Positions 55,789 through 64,000 of a DNA stretch of 64,000 nucleotides are shown here, in pieces. A program made the position numbers and the translations under genes. Source of the DNA: an uncultured Flavobacteriaceae bacterium (GTDB taxonomy: Bacteria; Bacteroidota; Bacteroidia; Flavobacteriales; Flavobacteriaceae). The stretch is taken from the NCBI GenBank assembly GCA_905479835.1, contig CAJQNZ010000009.1, positions 62,001-126,000 on the forward strand, read 5' to 3'. The notes under the pieces are model-generated. The model was not told where the DNA came from. It was given only the letters and a program-made list of their open reading frames with translations, and made no database searches. How positions within the stretch are numbered: position 1 is the first letter of the stretch; every line of letters starts with the position of its first letter.

Positions 55789-56112
55789 TTAGCAACAATT
55801 TTGTTTAGTTCTATTAAAGAAAGTGTCAACAATTTTCTGAAACATTTCAAAACGTTCGATATCGATACAATAGCAAACACTTTTTCCTTCAAATGTTCCT
55901 TTGAGCAGGCCTGCATTATTGATCACCTTTAAATGTTGAGAAATCGTCGATTGTGACAAACCTATTTCTTCAACAATATCATTGCAGATACAAGATTCTT
56001 GTGTGCTTATATATTGCATAATAGCAACTCTAGCAGGATGAGAAAACACTTTAGCTATTTGAGCAATGTCATTTACGTATTGCGGATATATTTCTAATTT
56101 AGATACTCCCAT
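55789..56112 (-). CDS. ArsR/SmtB family transcriptional regulator
   Basis: 107 residues, winged helix: FSHPARVAIMQYI, then the metal-site-like ESCICNDIVEEIG where Cys residues replace the usual ELCVCDL, the recognition helix LSQSTISQHLKVINNAGLL, and a beta-wing with KSVCYCIDI. Cys at the tail (KQNCC) may add to metal binding. Probably a repressor released by arsenite, antimonite or another thiol-reactive metal; the inducer is not established. Its own operator is a 42-bp palindrome upstream. Confidence 0.92.
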   Translation of the reverse strand: MGVSKLEIYPQYVNDIAQIAKVFSHPARVAIMQYISTQESCICNDIVEEIGLSQSTISQHLKVINNAGLLKGTFEGKSVCYCIDIERFEMFQKIVDTFFNRTKQNCC

Positions 56113-56121
56113 AATATATGG

Positions 56122-56163
56122 TATTCAATTTAATATCGTAATATTACGATATTAAATTGAATA
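56122..56163. promoter_or_regulatory. 42-bp perfect palindrome upstream of arsR
   Basis: Every base is matched across the centre at 56142/56143. The core ATCGTAATATTACGAT recurs, with one base changed, at 55755-55770. The ends read TATTCAATTT and AAATTGAATA. Ends 10 bases before the arsR ATG, so a repressor could block its promoter. Confidence 0.8.
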
Positions 56164-56219
56164 AAAAAACTCTTTTGTAAAAAAATGAGTCATTATGGTG
56201 TTTTTAAAATGTGATTAAA

Positions 56220-56606
56220 TTATTCAAAGGCAGAATCTATAGGCTCCCATAATTCAATTTTATTACCATCATTGTCAAGTATCCAACCAAATTTTCCGTA
56301 ATCGTATTCTTGTATTTCACCAACAATCGTAACCCCTTCTTCTTTGAGAATTTCTATAAGTCCAATTAAATTTTCTACACGATAATTGAACATAAAATCT
56401 TTTTCTGAAGGACCAAAATAGTCAGTGTCTTTTTTAAAAGGGCTCCATTGAGTTGAGCATTTATTTCCATCTTTATCTTTCCACCAGAACGTACAGCCCC
56501 AATCATCGGTATTAAAACCTAAATGTTTTTTATACCAATCTTTAGTTTTATTGGGATTTGTTGTTTTAAAAAATAACCCTCCTATTCCTGTAACTCTATT
56601 TTTCAT
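56220..56606 (-). CDS. VOC/glyoxalase-fold protein
   Basis: 128 residues with the beta-alpha-beta-beta-beta pattern of the vicinal-oxygen-chelate fold: FFKTTNPNKTKDWYKKHLGF in the first half and YGKFGWILDNDGNKIELWEP in the second, with a likely metal Glu in IELWEP. Such proteins include glyoxalases, dioxygenases and antibiotic-binding proteins; the substrate here is unknown. One base separates it from the upstream DUF1801 gene, so they are one unit. Confidence 0.82.
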   Translation of the reverse strand: MKNRVTGIGGLFFKTTNPNKTKDWYKKHLGFNTDDWGCTFWWKDKDGNKCSTQWSPFKKDTDYFGPSEKDFMFNYRVENLIGLIEILKEEGVTIVGEIQEYDYGKFGWILDNDGNKIELWEPIDSAFE

Positions 56607-56607
56607 T

Positions 56608-57066
56608 TCACTTCTTTTTTATATTAGATTCATACAGATCAATCCATTGATTAACGGTAAATTTAGTACATAATTCAGCAATTAGATCATATGGAATATC
56701 ATCCATTTTTTTAAATCGAATACAACTTTTCCCCATATCCAATTTCTTTTTGGAATGTTTGGGATATTCTTTTATGAACCAATCAGAAACTTCTTTTTTA
56801 GCATAAATTCCACTATGATATAAATTAATTGAATTTTTCTGAGATGCGATATTCATAAAAGGCAAAGGCAGTTTAGGATCACAATGATAACCGTCAGGAT
56901 ATATATAGTGAGGAATATAATAACCAATCATATTATAATTAATTCCTTCTTCAAACCCTTTTGGCAAATTTTCTTTAATAAGACTTCGTAATTTCTCCAC
57001 AACTATTTTTCTTTCCTCAGGAAGTTGAGAAATATAATCTTCTGGAGAGGTTGCCTCGTATTTCAT
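56608..57066 (-). CDS. DUF1801 family protein
   Basis: 152 residues: start MKYEATSPEDYISQLPEERKIVVEKLRSLI, then GFEEGINYNMIGYYIPHYIYP and FIKEYPKHSKKKLDMGKSCIRFKKMDDIPYDLI. This is the DUF1801/YdhG-type alpha/beta fold of unknown function, sometimes fused to or near glyoxalase-fold proteins, as here. Confidence 0.85.
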   Translation of the reverse strand: MKYEATSPEDYISQLPEERKIVVEKLRSLIKENLPKGFEEGINYNMIGYYIPHYIYPDGYHCDPKLPLPFMNIASQKNSINLYHSGIYAKKEVSDWFIKEYPKHSKKKLDMGKSCIRFKKMDDIPYDLIAELCTKFTVNQWIDLYESNIKKK

Positions 57067-57093
57067 TTCAATAACTTTAAGAATTACAAGTTA

Positions 57094-58029
57094 CTAAAAA
57101 TTTGCTTTAATTTTATCTACAATCGTTTGTGCCAGTTTAATTTTAGACTCAACAGTCCATCCAGCAACATGAGGAGATAATAATACGTTATCAGCATTGA
57201 TTAAGTATTCAAATGATTCTGGTAATGTATCATTTTCAAATAAATTTTCAAAAGATCCTTTTTCGTATTCCAGCACATCCAATCCAGCACCAAGAACCTT
57301 TCCGTTCTTCAATCCTTCAACCAAATCAGAAGTAACAACAGCCGATCCTCTTGCAGTATTTAAAAGCCAAAAACATTTTGAAAACCCATTAATCAATTGC
57401 TCATTCACCATATTATGTGATAACTCATTAAAAGGAGTGTGAATACTTAACACATCAGACTTTTCTTGTAGCTCTTTAAGAGTAACTTGTCTAGAATTTA
57501 CATCTCCTACACCTTCTTTTATATCATAACATATCACTTCCGTTTCAAATCCTCGCAACTTCTTGGCAAATGATTTCCCCATATTTCCATAACCTATCAA
57601 TCCTACAGTTTTCCCATCCAATTCTATTCCGCGATTATCCTCACGTAGCCATTTCCCTTCACTTATTTCTCTATCTGATTTATTTAATTTATTAAAAAGA
57701 GAAAGTAACATTCCGAGAGTATGTTCACCTACTGCATTTCGATTTCCTTCAGGAGCAGCGATTAATAATATATTTTTATTTTCAGCATATTCACAATCAA
57801 TACTTTCAAGTCCAGCTCCAACTCTAGCAATAAATTTTAGATTTGTTGCAGCATCAAGAAATTGACGATCAATTTTAAATCGACTGCGAATTACAATTCC
57901 GCTGTAGTCCTTAATTTTTTGTTCAATTTTGATTTTTGAAGATGAATAATCTTCTTCATTCGAATATCCTAAATCATTGAGTTGATTTATTAACAATGGA
58001 TGATTGCTATCAAGATGAAGGATTTTCAT
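57094..58029 (-). CDS. D-2-hydroxyacid dehydrogenase (phosphoglycerate-dehydrogenase-like)
   Basis: 311 residues. Rossmann motif VGLIGYGNMGKSFAKKLRGF near 141-160. Catalytic residues: Arg in NTARGSAVV, Glu in LEYEKGS region, His in LLSPHVAGW near 288. No C-terminal ACT domain, so not classical SerA; substrate could be 3-phosphoglycerate, glyoxylate or other 2-ketoacids. 2 bases separate it from panB upstream, and D-2-hydroxyacid or 2-keto chemistry near panB is suggestive but not proof of a role in pantothenate synthesis. Confidence 0.85.
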   Translation of the reverse strand: MKILHLDSNHPLLINQLNDLGYSNEEDYSSSKIKIEQKIKDYSGIVIRSRFKIDRQFLDAATNLKFIARVGAGLESIDCEYAENKNILLIAAPEGNRNAVGEHTLGMLLSLFNKLNKSDREISEGKWLREDNRGIELDGKTVGLIGYGNMGKSFAKKLRGFETEVICYDIKEGVGDVNSRQVTLKELQEKSDVLSIHTPFNELSHNMVNEQLINGFSKCFWLLNTARGSAVVTSDLVEGLKNGKVLGAGLDVLEYEKGSFENLFENDTLPESFEYLINADNVLLSPHVAGWTVESKIKLAQTIVDKIKANF

Positions 58030-58031
58030 TT

Positions 58032-58850
58032 TTAATATTGCTCATTATCATTAGGGAAATCTTGACTTTTTACATCATTGATATAACCTTTAAATGCATT
58101 GGTCATGTCGTCATATAAATTCAAGTATCTACGAAGAAAACGTGGATTAAATTCATGTGTCATCCCTATCATATCGTGTGTAACAAGAACTTGACCATCA
58201 ACACCATTTCCAGCTCCAATTCCTATTACTGGAATTGATATACTTTTAGCAACTTCTTTAGCAAGTGTCGCTGGAACTTTTTCCAATACAATTGCGAAAC
58301 AGCCCAATTTTTCAAGTAATAAAGCATCTTCTTTTAGAGTCTTTGCTTCCTCTTCCTCTTTGGCTCTGACGGTATAGGTTCCAAATTTATAAATGGATTG
58401 TGGAGTTAATCCAAGATGTCCCATAACGGGAATACCAGCGTTTAAAATTCGTTTTATAGATTCTTTAACTTCACTTCCTCCTTCAAGTTTTACTGAATGT
58501 GCTCCACTTTCTTTCATAATCCTTATTGCAGAACGCAAGGCTTCTTTTGGATCTGATTGATAACTCCCAAAAGGTAAATCAACAACTACAAGACAACGAT
58601 TAATAGCTCTAATTACTGAACTTGCATGATAGATCATCTGATCTAGTGTAATCGGAACTGTCGTTTCATGTCCAGCCATTACATTGGAAGCAGAATCACC
58701 AACAAGAATAACGTCAATTCCAGCGTTATCAACAATTTTCGCCATTGTGTAATCATAGGCAGTTAACATAGAGATTTTCTCTCCATTACGTTTCATATCA
58801 ATTAATGATTTCACAGTAACGCGTTTATATTCTTTTTTTGCTACAGACAT
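58032..58850 (-). CDS. panB: 3-methyl-2-oxobutanoate hydroxymethyltransferase
   Basis: 272 residues; first step of pantothenate synthesis (ketopantoate from alpha-ketoisovalerate and methylene-THF). Blocks: KISMLTAYDYTMAKIVDNAG near 20-40, VGDSASNVMAGHETTVPITLD near 45-65, VKLEGGSEVKESI, MGHLGLTPQSIYKFG, GIGAGNGVDGQVLVTHDMIG, with Mg ligands in GDS and the catalytic Glu. It leads the minus-strand run panB-dehydrogenase-DUF1801-VOC. Confidence 0.96.
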   Translation of the reverse strand: MSVAKKEYKRVTVKSLIDMKRNGEKISMLTAYDYTMAKIVDNAGIDVILVGDSASNVMAGHETTVPITLDQMIYHASSVIRAINRCLVVVDLPFGSYQSDPKEALRSAIRIMKESGAHSVKLEGGSEVKESIKRILNAGIPVMGHLGLTPQSIYKFGTYTVRAKEEEEAKTLKEDALLLEKLGCFAIVLEKVPATLAKEVAKSISIPVIGIGAGNGVDGQVLVTHDMIGMTHEFNPRFLRRYLNLYDDMTNAFKGYINDVKSQDFPNDNEQY

Positions 58851-58874
58851 TTTTAGTTTTTTATACTTTCATTA

Positions 58875-58882
58875 CAAAAGTA
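58875..58882 (-). promoter_or_regulatory. -7 promoter box for panB
   Basis: Minus-strand TACTTTTG, exact TAnnTTTG, about 24 bases before the ATG. Confidence 0.45.
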
Positions 58883-59047
58883 ATAAAAAAGACGCGGTAT
58901 TTTTTTATATTTAAAATTGAAAGTATTTAAATTAGGAAAAAAGCAATAAAGAAAAATAGTCAGTTATTATGTATTTAGTTAATATACTAGATGATTATTT
59001 TGTTGTAATAAATTGTTATATTTAACTTTTATAAGCCTCCTTTTAAT

Positions 59048-59842
59048 ATGATTGAAAGTAATAGAGAAGAATATATTATCAAACTTGAAAATAAAATTAA
59101 AGAATTAGATTCAAGTTTGAAAAAGAAAAATCAGGACTTTACGAATGCCCAAAAAGAAATAAATGTTTTTTTAAGTAACTTAACTCATAACTTGAAAAAT
59201 CCTTTAGGGACGATATATTCTTTCTCAGAAATGATTTTAGAGGGTCAGAAAAATTTTCAATTTGGAAAAACAGAAAAATATTTAAATGTAATTCATAATT
59301 CCTCTAAATTTTCAATAAAATTATTAAATGAGTTTGTTTATTATTCTAAAATTATTTCACATGAATTTTCTTTAGAACGAACAAAGGTAGATTTTGTCAG
59401 TATCATAAAAAAGGTGCTAAAAAAACACGAAAGCATACTAGAAGAAAAACAGATATCAATAAAAATAAATGTTTCTCCGGTGAACGTCTATTTATACTTG
59501 GATGAAAGTATTATTTCTAGGGCGATTGAAAACACTATAAATAATGCGATAAGGTATTCTGCTGAAGGCTCTGAAGTTATAGTTGAAGTATTTGAAAAAA
59601 AGAATGAGTTAATTTTAATCGTTGAAGATAAAGGAATCGGAATAAGCGAAGAAAATCTTCCCAAAATATTTAACGAGTTTTTTGTTGTCAACACTTATTC
59701 TGAAAATAAGGAAAAATGTATAGGATTAGGTTTATCAATTTCAAAAAAAATAATTGAGTTGCATAATGGAATCATTAAAGTGGAAAGTGAAGAAAATAAA
59801 GGAACAAAGCTTATGATATCTTTACCTATTTCAGTTGATTAA
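59048..59842 (+). CDS. Soluble histidine kinase without a recognisable sensor domain
   Basis: 264 residues. Residues 1-35 are a coiled coil (ENKIKELDSSLKKKNQDF). HisKA dimerisation domain with His47 in THNLKNPLGTIYSFSEM, then an HATPase domain: N box NTINNAIRYS, G1 VEDKGIGI, G2 KCIGLGLSISKK near 228-240, GTKLMISLPI. No signal, transmembrane, PAS or GAF domain, so it probably takes input through a partner. A hybrid kinase follows 77 bases later, its most likely partner. Confidence 0.9.
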   Translation: MIESNREEYIIKLENKIKELDSSLKKKNQDFTNAQKEINVFLSNLTHNLKNPLGTIYSFSEMILEGQKNFQFGKTEKYLNVIHNSSKFSIKLLNEFVYYSKIISHEFSLERTKVDFVSIIKKVLKKHESILEEKQISIKINVSPVNVYLYLDESIISRAIENTINNAIRYSAEGSEVIVEVFEKKNELILIVEDKGIGISEENLPKIFNEFFVVNTYSENKEKCIGLGLSISKKIIELHNGIIKVESEENKGTKLMISLPISVD

Positions 59843-59885
59843 TAAATTTCAAAAAAACAATTTTAATAAGATAATTTTAAAAATG

Positions 59886-59893
59886 TACATTTG
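59886..59893 (+). promoter_or_regulatory. -7 promoter box for the hybrid kinase
   Basis: TACATTTG, exact TAnnTTTG, 26 bases before the ATG. Confidence 0.5.
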
Positions 59894-59919
59894 ATATTAG
59901 AATAACCCCAATTAACATA

Positions 59920-62900
59920 ATGATGAATAAGAAAGTTAACCCCAAAGCTGTTCTTAAGAGTCCTGTATTAAAGGGCACTAGCAATGCTATTATTTCAAAA
60001 AATGATTTTGAAAAATATTTTTATTTTTTTGAATACTCACCTATTCCCTTTTGGATACAAGATTTTTCAAGCGCTAAACTCTATTTAGATAACATTGCTA
60101 AAAATAACAAATGCGATGTTAAAGCGTACGTTAAAGAAAATCCAGAAATACTTTTAAAAGTACGGGAATTGGTCGAGTTGAAAAACGTCAATCTTGCGGC
60201 TGTAAAACTGTATAAGGCTAAAAACAAAAAAGACTTAATCCAAAATCAGCAACAATCCTTTACGGAGCACTCCAATGTAAGTTTTTCCAAATTAGTTAAA
60301 GATCTATTACTAGGAATAACAGAAACGGAAATAGAAACATTAAATTATAATTTTAATGGAGAGTTAATAAATATTAGAATAAAATTCAAAGTTGCTCAAG
60401 GAAGTGAAGAATCACTTGAAAATGTTGTTGTTTCTGTTGAGGATATTTCCCAAGTAATAAAATCTAGAAATCAATTAATTGAAAATGAAAACATATATAA
60501 AAACTCACAATCAATAGCTAAAATAGGGAGTTGGTTTTATAATTACGATAATCAAGAACTTAACTGGTCAGATGAACTTTATAATTTTATAAACCTTGAA
60601 CCTAATGATTATGAAATAGATGTTAATTTTTATTTAGACTATGTACATCAAGATGATAAAGAAATAATAGGAGATTTTTCTACGGAAACATTGATTAAGA
60701 ACCCTAACCAAACCCTCAATTATAGAATTATTACTTCAGAAGGAGAAGAAAAATATATTCAAGAGAACAGAAGTGTTTTAATTAAAAATCAGAGAATCAT
60801 AAAAATTATTGGAATTTGTCAAGATATCACAGAAACTGTTTTATCAAAACAAAAGTTAAATGCTACGACCAATTTATTTCACAATGCCATATCAAGTGTT
60901 CAAGAAGGATTTATAATTCTTGATAAAAACTCCAACTATAAATTTGTAAATATTTCAGCAGCTGAAATTCTAGGAAAAGAGGTGGATTATTTAATAGGTA
61001 AAAATATATGGGATGAGTTTCCTGAAAAAAAAGGAGACTTATTTTATGATAATTATTACAAATGTTTAAAGCAAAAAGAACCCATAACATTTGAAAATTA
61101 TTTTGAGCCATGGGATAAATGGTTTGAAAATAAAATAACCCCTTTTGAAGATGGAGTATTGATGTTATTTCACGATATAACAGATCAAAAAATTAATGAA
61201 AATAAAATAAAAGCTGCTTATAATATTATTAATAAAAGTTCTTCGGTTGCTATACTCGCAAGAAATGAAAGAGACTTTCCTATAGAATTTGCCTCTGATA
61301 ATATAGTTGATTTATTTGGGTATTCATATTTAGATTTCTTAACAGGAAAAGTAAAAATGCATGAAATGGCGCATCCTGAAGACTTGAATCATATACGTTC
61401 TGCAGTTTTTTCGTTAATAAAAGATTCAAATAAGGACTCTTTTAAACCAGAACCTTATAGAATTATTACCAAAGAAGGTCAAACGAAATGGATACAAAGC
61501 AGTCTAGATGTTATTAAAAATTCTGAAGGGGCTATCACCCATATTCAATCAATAGCAGAAGACATAAGTGAAAGGGTAAAAAAAGAAAAACTTGAAGAAG
61601 TAGTTTATAATATTTCTAAATCTGCAATTTTAATAGACAATTTTAAAGAGTTCAATTTATTGGTTAAAAATGAATTGCATAAAGTTCTTGATACAAGTAA
61701 TTTTTATATTGCTATGTATAATAAAGAAACAGATATTATCACGACCCCAGTTTTTGTTGATCAAACAGAAGAGATAGAAGAATTTCCTGCAAAAAACACA
61801 TTGACAGGATATTTAATTAAAAAAAATAAATCATTATTAATAAACAGTAAAGAATATAACGTTTTAATTGAAAAAGGAGAAGTAAAATTGATAGGGAATG
61901 AAATGGCTGTATGGCTTGGAGTTCCTCTTATAATTAAAGACGAAGTAATCGGAGCCATAGTTGTTCAAAGTTATACTAATGAATCTGCCTATGACCAATG
62001 TGATTTGTTCCTTTTAGAATATGTTGCAACAGAAATCAGTACCATAATTCAACAGAAAAAGGCAGATAGTGATTTGCAGACAGCATTAATTAGAGCACAA
62101 GAATCTGATAGGCTGAAGTCTTCATTTTTAGCAAATATGAGTCATGAAATCAGAACCCCTATGAATGGAATCATTGGTTTTTCAGAATTATTTTTAAGAC
62201 CAAACCTGACTGAGAAAGAAAGAAAAAAATATGCTGAAGTAATTATTAATAGTAGTAAACAATTATTATCAATAGTAAATGACATTTTAGACATTTCCAA
62301 AATTGAAGCAGGAGCTATCGTTTTAAATTATGAAAAAGTAAATATTAATGACTTATTAGATGACTTAAAAACTTTTTATAACTCCACTGCGATTGAAAAT
62401 AATTTAAAGTTAAAATGCCATAAGAGCCTTCCTTATATGGAAAGTAATGTTGAAATTGATAAAACCAAACTCCATCAAGTATTGACAAACTTACTCTCGA
62501 ATGCTTTTAAGTTTACTGATTTTGGAAGTATAGAATTTGGATATGTTTTAAAAGGAAAATACTTAGAATTTTTTATAAAAGATTCAGGAATTGGGATAGA
62601 AAAGAAATGGCAATCAAAAATATTTGAAAGGTTTACACAAGTCAATCATGAATTAAATGAAAAGCATAAAGGAACAGGATTAGGATTGTCAATATCGAAA
62701 AGATTTATTGAATTGTTTAAAGGTAAAATATGGTTAGAATCTGATAAAAATGGTTCAACAGTTTATTTTACAATACCCTATATTAAAACACAAAAGAAAA
62801 AAAATATAAGTTCCCAAAAATCATTACTTGATATTAAAGATCATGAAATAACAATCTTAGTGGTCGAAGATGAAGAGTACAATATGCTTTATATAAACGA

Positions 62901-63222
62901 ATTATTTTCAAGGACTAAATTTAAATTATTAGAAGCTTATAACGGTAAAGAAGCTGTTGAATCTGCAATAAAAAATCCAGACATAGATTTAATTTTAATG
63001 GATATAAAAATGCCGATAATGAATGGAAATGAAGCAATGAAAAAAATAAAAAAGAGGAACCCTAATATTCCTATAATAGCATTATCAGCATTTGCAATAG
63101 AATCAGATAAAGGAGTAACTATTGATGAAGGGTTTGATTATTATTTGACTAAACCTTTAGATAAAAATCAATTATTCACTATAATTGGAACTATTATGAA
63201 AGAGTCTTTTATAAAGAAATGA
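59920..63222 (+). CDS. PAS/GAF multi-sensor hybrid histidine kinase with receiver domain
   Basis: 1100 residues, no membrane segment. Four PAS-like domains: about 30-180 (SPIPFWIQD), 185-310 (GSWFYNYDNQELNWSDELY), 320-430 (EGFIILDKNSNYKFVNISAA) and 430-550 (VAILARNERDFPIEFASDN), a GAF domain (about 565-710), HisKA with His742 in FLANMSHEIRTPMNGIIGFS, HATPase (DKTKLHQVLTNLLSNAFKF, SGIGIEKKW, GTGLGLSISK) and a C-terminal receiver with Asp1028 in LILMDIKMPIMNG. There is no HPt or DNA-binding output, so phosphate must pass to another protein or the receiver must regulate the kinase itself. Confidence 0.93.
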   Translation: MMNKKVNPKAVLKSPVLKGTSNAIISKNDFEKYFYFFEYSPIPFWIQDFSSAKLYLDNIAKNNKCDVKAYVKENPEILLKVRELVELKNVNLAAVKLYKAKNKKDLIQNQQQSFTEHSNVSFSKLVKDLLLGITETEIETLNYNFNGELINIRIKFKVAQGSEESLENVVVSVEDISQVIKSRNQLIENENIYKNSQSIAKIGSWFYNYDNQELNWSDELYNFINLEPNDYEIDVNFYLDYVHQDDKEIIGDFSTETLIKNPNQTLNYRIITSEGEEKYIQENRSVLIKNQRIIKIIGICQDITETVLSKQKLNATTNLFHNAISSVQEGFIILDKNSNYKFVNISAAEILGKEVDYLIGKNIWDEFPEKKGDLFYDNYYKCLKQKEPITFENYFEPWDKWFENKITPFEDGVLMLFHDITDQKINENKIKAAYNIINKSSSVAILARNERDFPIEFASDNIVDLFGYSYLDFLTGKVKMHEMAHPEDLNHIRSAVFSLIKDSNKDSFKPEPYRIITKEGQTKWIQSSLDVIKNSEGAITHIQSIAEDISERVKKEKLEEVVYNISKSAILIDNFKEFNLLVKNELHKVLDTSNFYIAMYNKETDIITTPVFVDQTEEIEEFPAKNTLTGYLIKKNKSLLINSKEYNVLIEKGEVKLIGNEMAVWLGVPLIIKDEVIGAIVVQSYTNESAYDQCDLFLLEYVATEISTIIQQKKADSDLQTALIRAQESDRLKSSFLANMSHEIRTPMNGIIGFSELFLRPNLTEKERKKYAEVIINSSKQLLSIVNDILDISKIEAGAIVLNYEKVNINDLLDDLKTFYNSTAIENNLKLKCHKSLPYMESNVEIDKTKLHQVLTNLLSNAFKFTDFGSIEFGYVLKGKYLEFFIKDSGIGIEKKWQSKIFERFTQVNHELNEKHKGTGLGLSISKRFIELFKGKIWLESDKNGSTVYFTIPYIKTQKKKNISSQKSLLDIKDHEITILVVEDEEYNMLYINELFSRTKFKLLEAYNGKEAVESAIKNPDIDLILMDIKMPIMNGNEAMKKIKKRNPNIPIIALSAFAIESDKGVTIDEGFDYYLTKPLDKNQLFTIIGTIMKESFIKK

Positions 63223-63288
63223 ATATCCTAGAAATAAGAGCATAATGCATAAAATATTTTCTATATTTATTTTTTGATAATTATTTAA

Positions 63289-63858
63289 ATGACAACCAAT
63301 ATTATTCACACATTAGCGCCTGAAAAATGGGTATCTGCTTACTCTGATTACTTGTATAATTATACAATAACTCGTGTAAGCAATAGTGAAATCGCAAAGG
63401 ATCTTGTACAAGAAACTTTTTTTGCAGGATTAAAATCTATGAAAAATTTTCAAGGAAAAGCAAGTGAACGCACATGGTTGATTTCTATTTTGAAAAGAAA
63501 AATTATAGATTATTATCGTAAAATTAATTCTACTAAAGGAAAAGCAGAAGTGAGAATGAACTTTTATAATGATGGAGAAAATGAAGGAGATTGGCTAGAA
63601 GAACGTGTTCCTAATTCTTGGTCTGAAGATGCAGATAGACATATAGAAAATAATGAATTGAAAGTTACATTAGAAGATTGTATCGATAATTTACCAGAAA
63701 AATATGGAATGGTTTTTAAAATGAAAACAATTCAAGGTTTTGAAACTGAAGAAATCTGTAAGGAATTGGATATTACTGCGTCCAATTTATGGGTTATCAT
63801 CCATAGAGCTAGAACACAGTTGAGAAGATGTATGGAAGATAATTGGTTTAATACATAG
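63289..63858 (+). CDS. ECF-type RNA polymerase sigma factor
   Basis: 189 residues. Sigma-2 region (YLYNYTITRVSNSEIAKDLVQETFFAGLKSMKNFQGKASERTWLISI block, about 22-75) recognises the -10 and sigma-4 (about 122-180: LPEKYGMVFKMKTIQGFETEEICKELDITASNLWVIIHRARTQLRRCM) contacts the -35. It lacks a sigma-3 domain, as expected for ECF factors. Two bases separate it from the start of a small Cys-rich protein, a frequent place for an anti-sigma factor. Confidence 0.92.
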   Translation: MTTNIIHTLAPEKWVSAYSDYLYNYTITRVSNSEIAKDLVQETFFAGLKSMKNFQGKASERTWLISILKRKIIDYYRKINSTKGKAEVRMNFYNDGENEGDWLEERVPNSWSEDADRHIENNELKVTLEDCIDNLPEKYGMVFKMKTIQGFETEEICKELDITASNLWVIIHRARTQLRRCMEDNWFNT

Positions 63859-63860
63859 AA

Positions 63861-64000
63861 ATGAAAAGTAAAATAAAAATTTCTTGTGATGAAGCAACAG
63901 CTATATGTGATAAAAATCAATATGGCCAAGCTTCTTTATTTGATAAAATCAAATTGAACATACATTTTATAAGATGTAAATTCTGTAAGTTATATACCAA
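63861..64000 (+). CDS. Small Cys-containing protein after the ECF sigma gene, N-terminal part (cut by window edge)
   Basis: Read directly from the last 140 bases: ATG at 63861, then KSKIKISCDEATAICDKNQYG and further CKFCKLY near the end, 46 codons in the window without stop. The layout of Cys residues with an HxxxCKxC pattern (NIHFIRCKFCKLYT) is like the zinc-binding N-terminus of ZAS-type anti-sigma factors or their short flavobacterial relatives. Overlap-free start 2 bases after the sigma stop indicates co-translation. Confidence 0.6.
   Translation, partial: MKSKIKISCDEATAICDKNQYGQASLFDKIKLNIHFIRCKFCKLYT

Overview
This window is a stretch of AT-rich, densely packed bacterial chromosome from a member of the Bacteroidetes, almost certainly the family Flavobacteriaceae (a marine Kordia-like genus would fit, but the genus cannot be fixed from sequence reading alone). 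The evidence is the set of family-specific genes (DUF4270 lipoprotein, DUF2480, DUF3078, DUF5689, DUF6428, a stand-alone GT5 domain, a 632-residue PurF-like protein), a TonB-dependent receptor with a carboxypeptidase-regulatory-like N-terminus, a type IX secretion C-terminal signal, and repeated Bacteroidetes-type promoter elements (-7 TAnnTTTG) a few bases to a few dozen bases before many starts. I count 58 protein genes (two cut by the window edges), no rRNA, tRNA, CRISPR array, insertion sequence or phage. Most of the window is core metabolism, so it is not a typical genomic island.

Layout. 1-7034: pantothenate genes panC-panD plus the start of a UPF0104 membrane protein on the minus strand; diverging from them, a glgA-like half gene, a DUF4270 lipoprotein and glmS; then a small FAD protein and a MarC membrane protein. 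7128-12191: DUF3109 Cys-rich protein, the class Ia ribonucleotide reductase pair nrdB-nrdA with an unusually structured leader and spacer, and a tudor-like conserved protein. 12249-18238: phosphate uptake (porin plus PiT transporter) and, diverging, a small membrane protein and a SulP anion transporter. 18343-33555: housekeeping genes (dgt, dxs, tadA, aspS, rsmI, a uracil-DNA-glycosylase-family protein, adenine deaminase, a CxxC alkylhydroperoxidase-like protein, OsmC, recJ), a secreted LRR/Ig protein and a voltage-gated-like K+ channel. 33608-41951: the most accessory-looking part, a surface module with a TonB-dependent receptor, a DUF5689/choice-of-anchor-J lipoprotein, three paralogous endonuclease/exonuclease/phosphatase (EEP) enzymes and a secreted unknown. 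42056-50406: hflX, a CNNM-type protein, the sufE-DUF59-DUF2480-DUF3078 run, a PfkB kinase, the PurF-like protein and Mn superoxide dismutase. 50523-58850: fbp, a GNAT, aspartate kinase, an OlsF-like aminolipid synthase, an ArsR regulator with DUF6428 partner, and a minus-strand run ending in panB. 59048-64000: two histidine kinases, an ECF sigma factor and the start of a small Cys-rich protein.

How the genes work together. panB (right end) with panC and panD (left end) supply most of the pantothenate pathway. The porin/PiT pair should import phosphate across both membranes, and the EEP/TonB/DUF5689 module may feed on phosphorylated or nucleic-acid substrates at the surface; that is the best candidate for a poorly described system here. 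The ArsR-DUF6428 pair carries two copies of the same operator, one inside a 42-bp perfect palindrome. The nrdB leader and nrdB-nrdA spacer contain several inverted repeats that look regulatory. Motif and domain calls come from reading the translated sequence; no database search was run.
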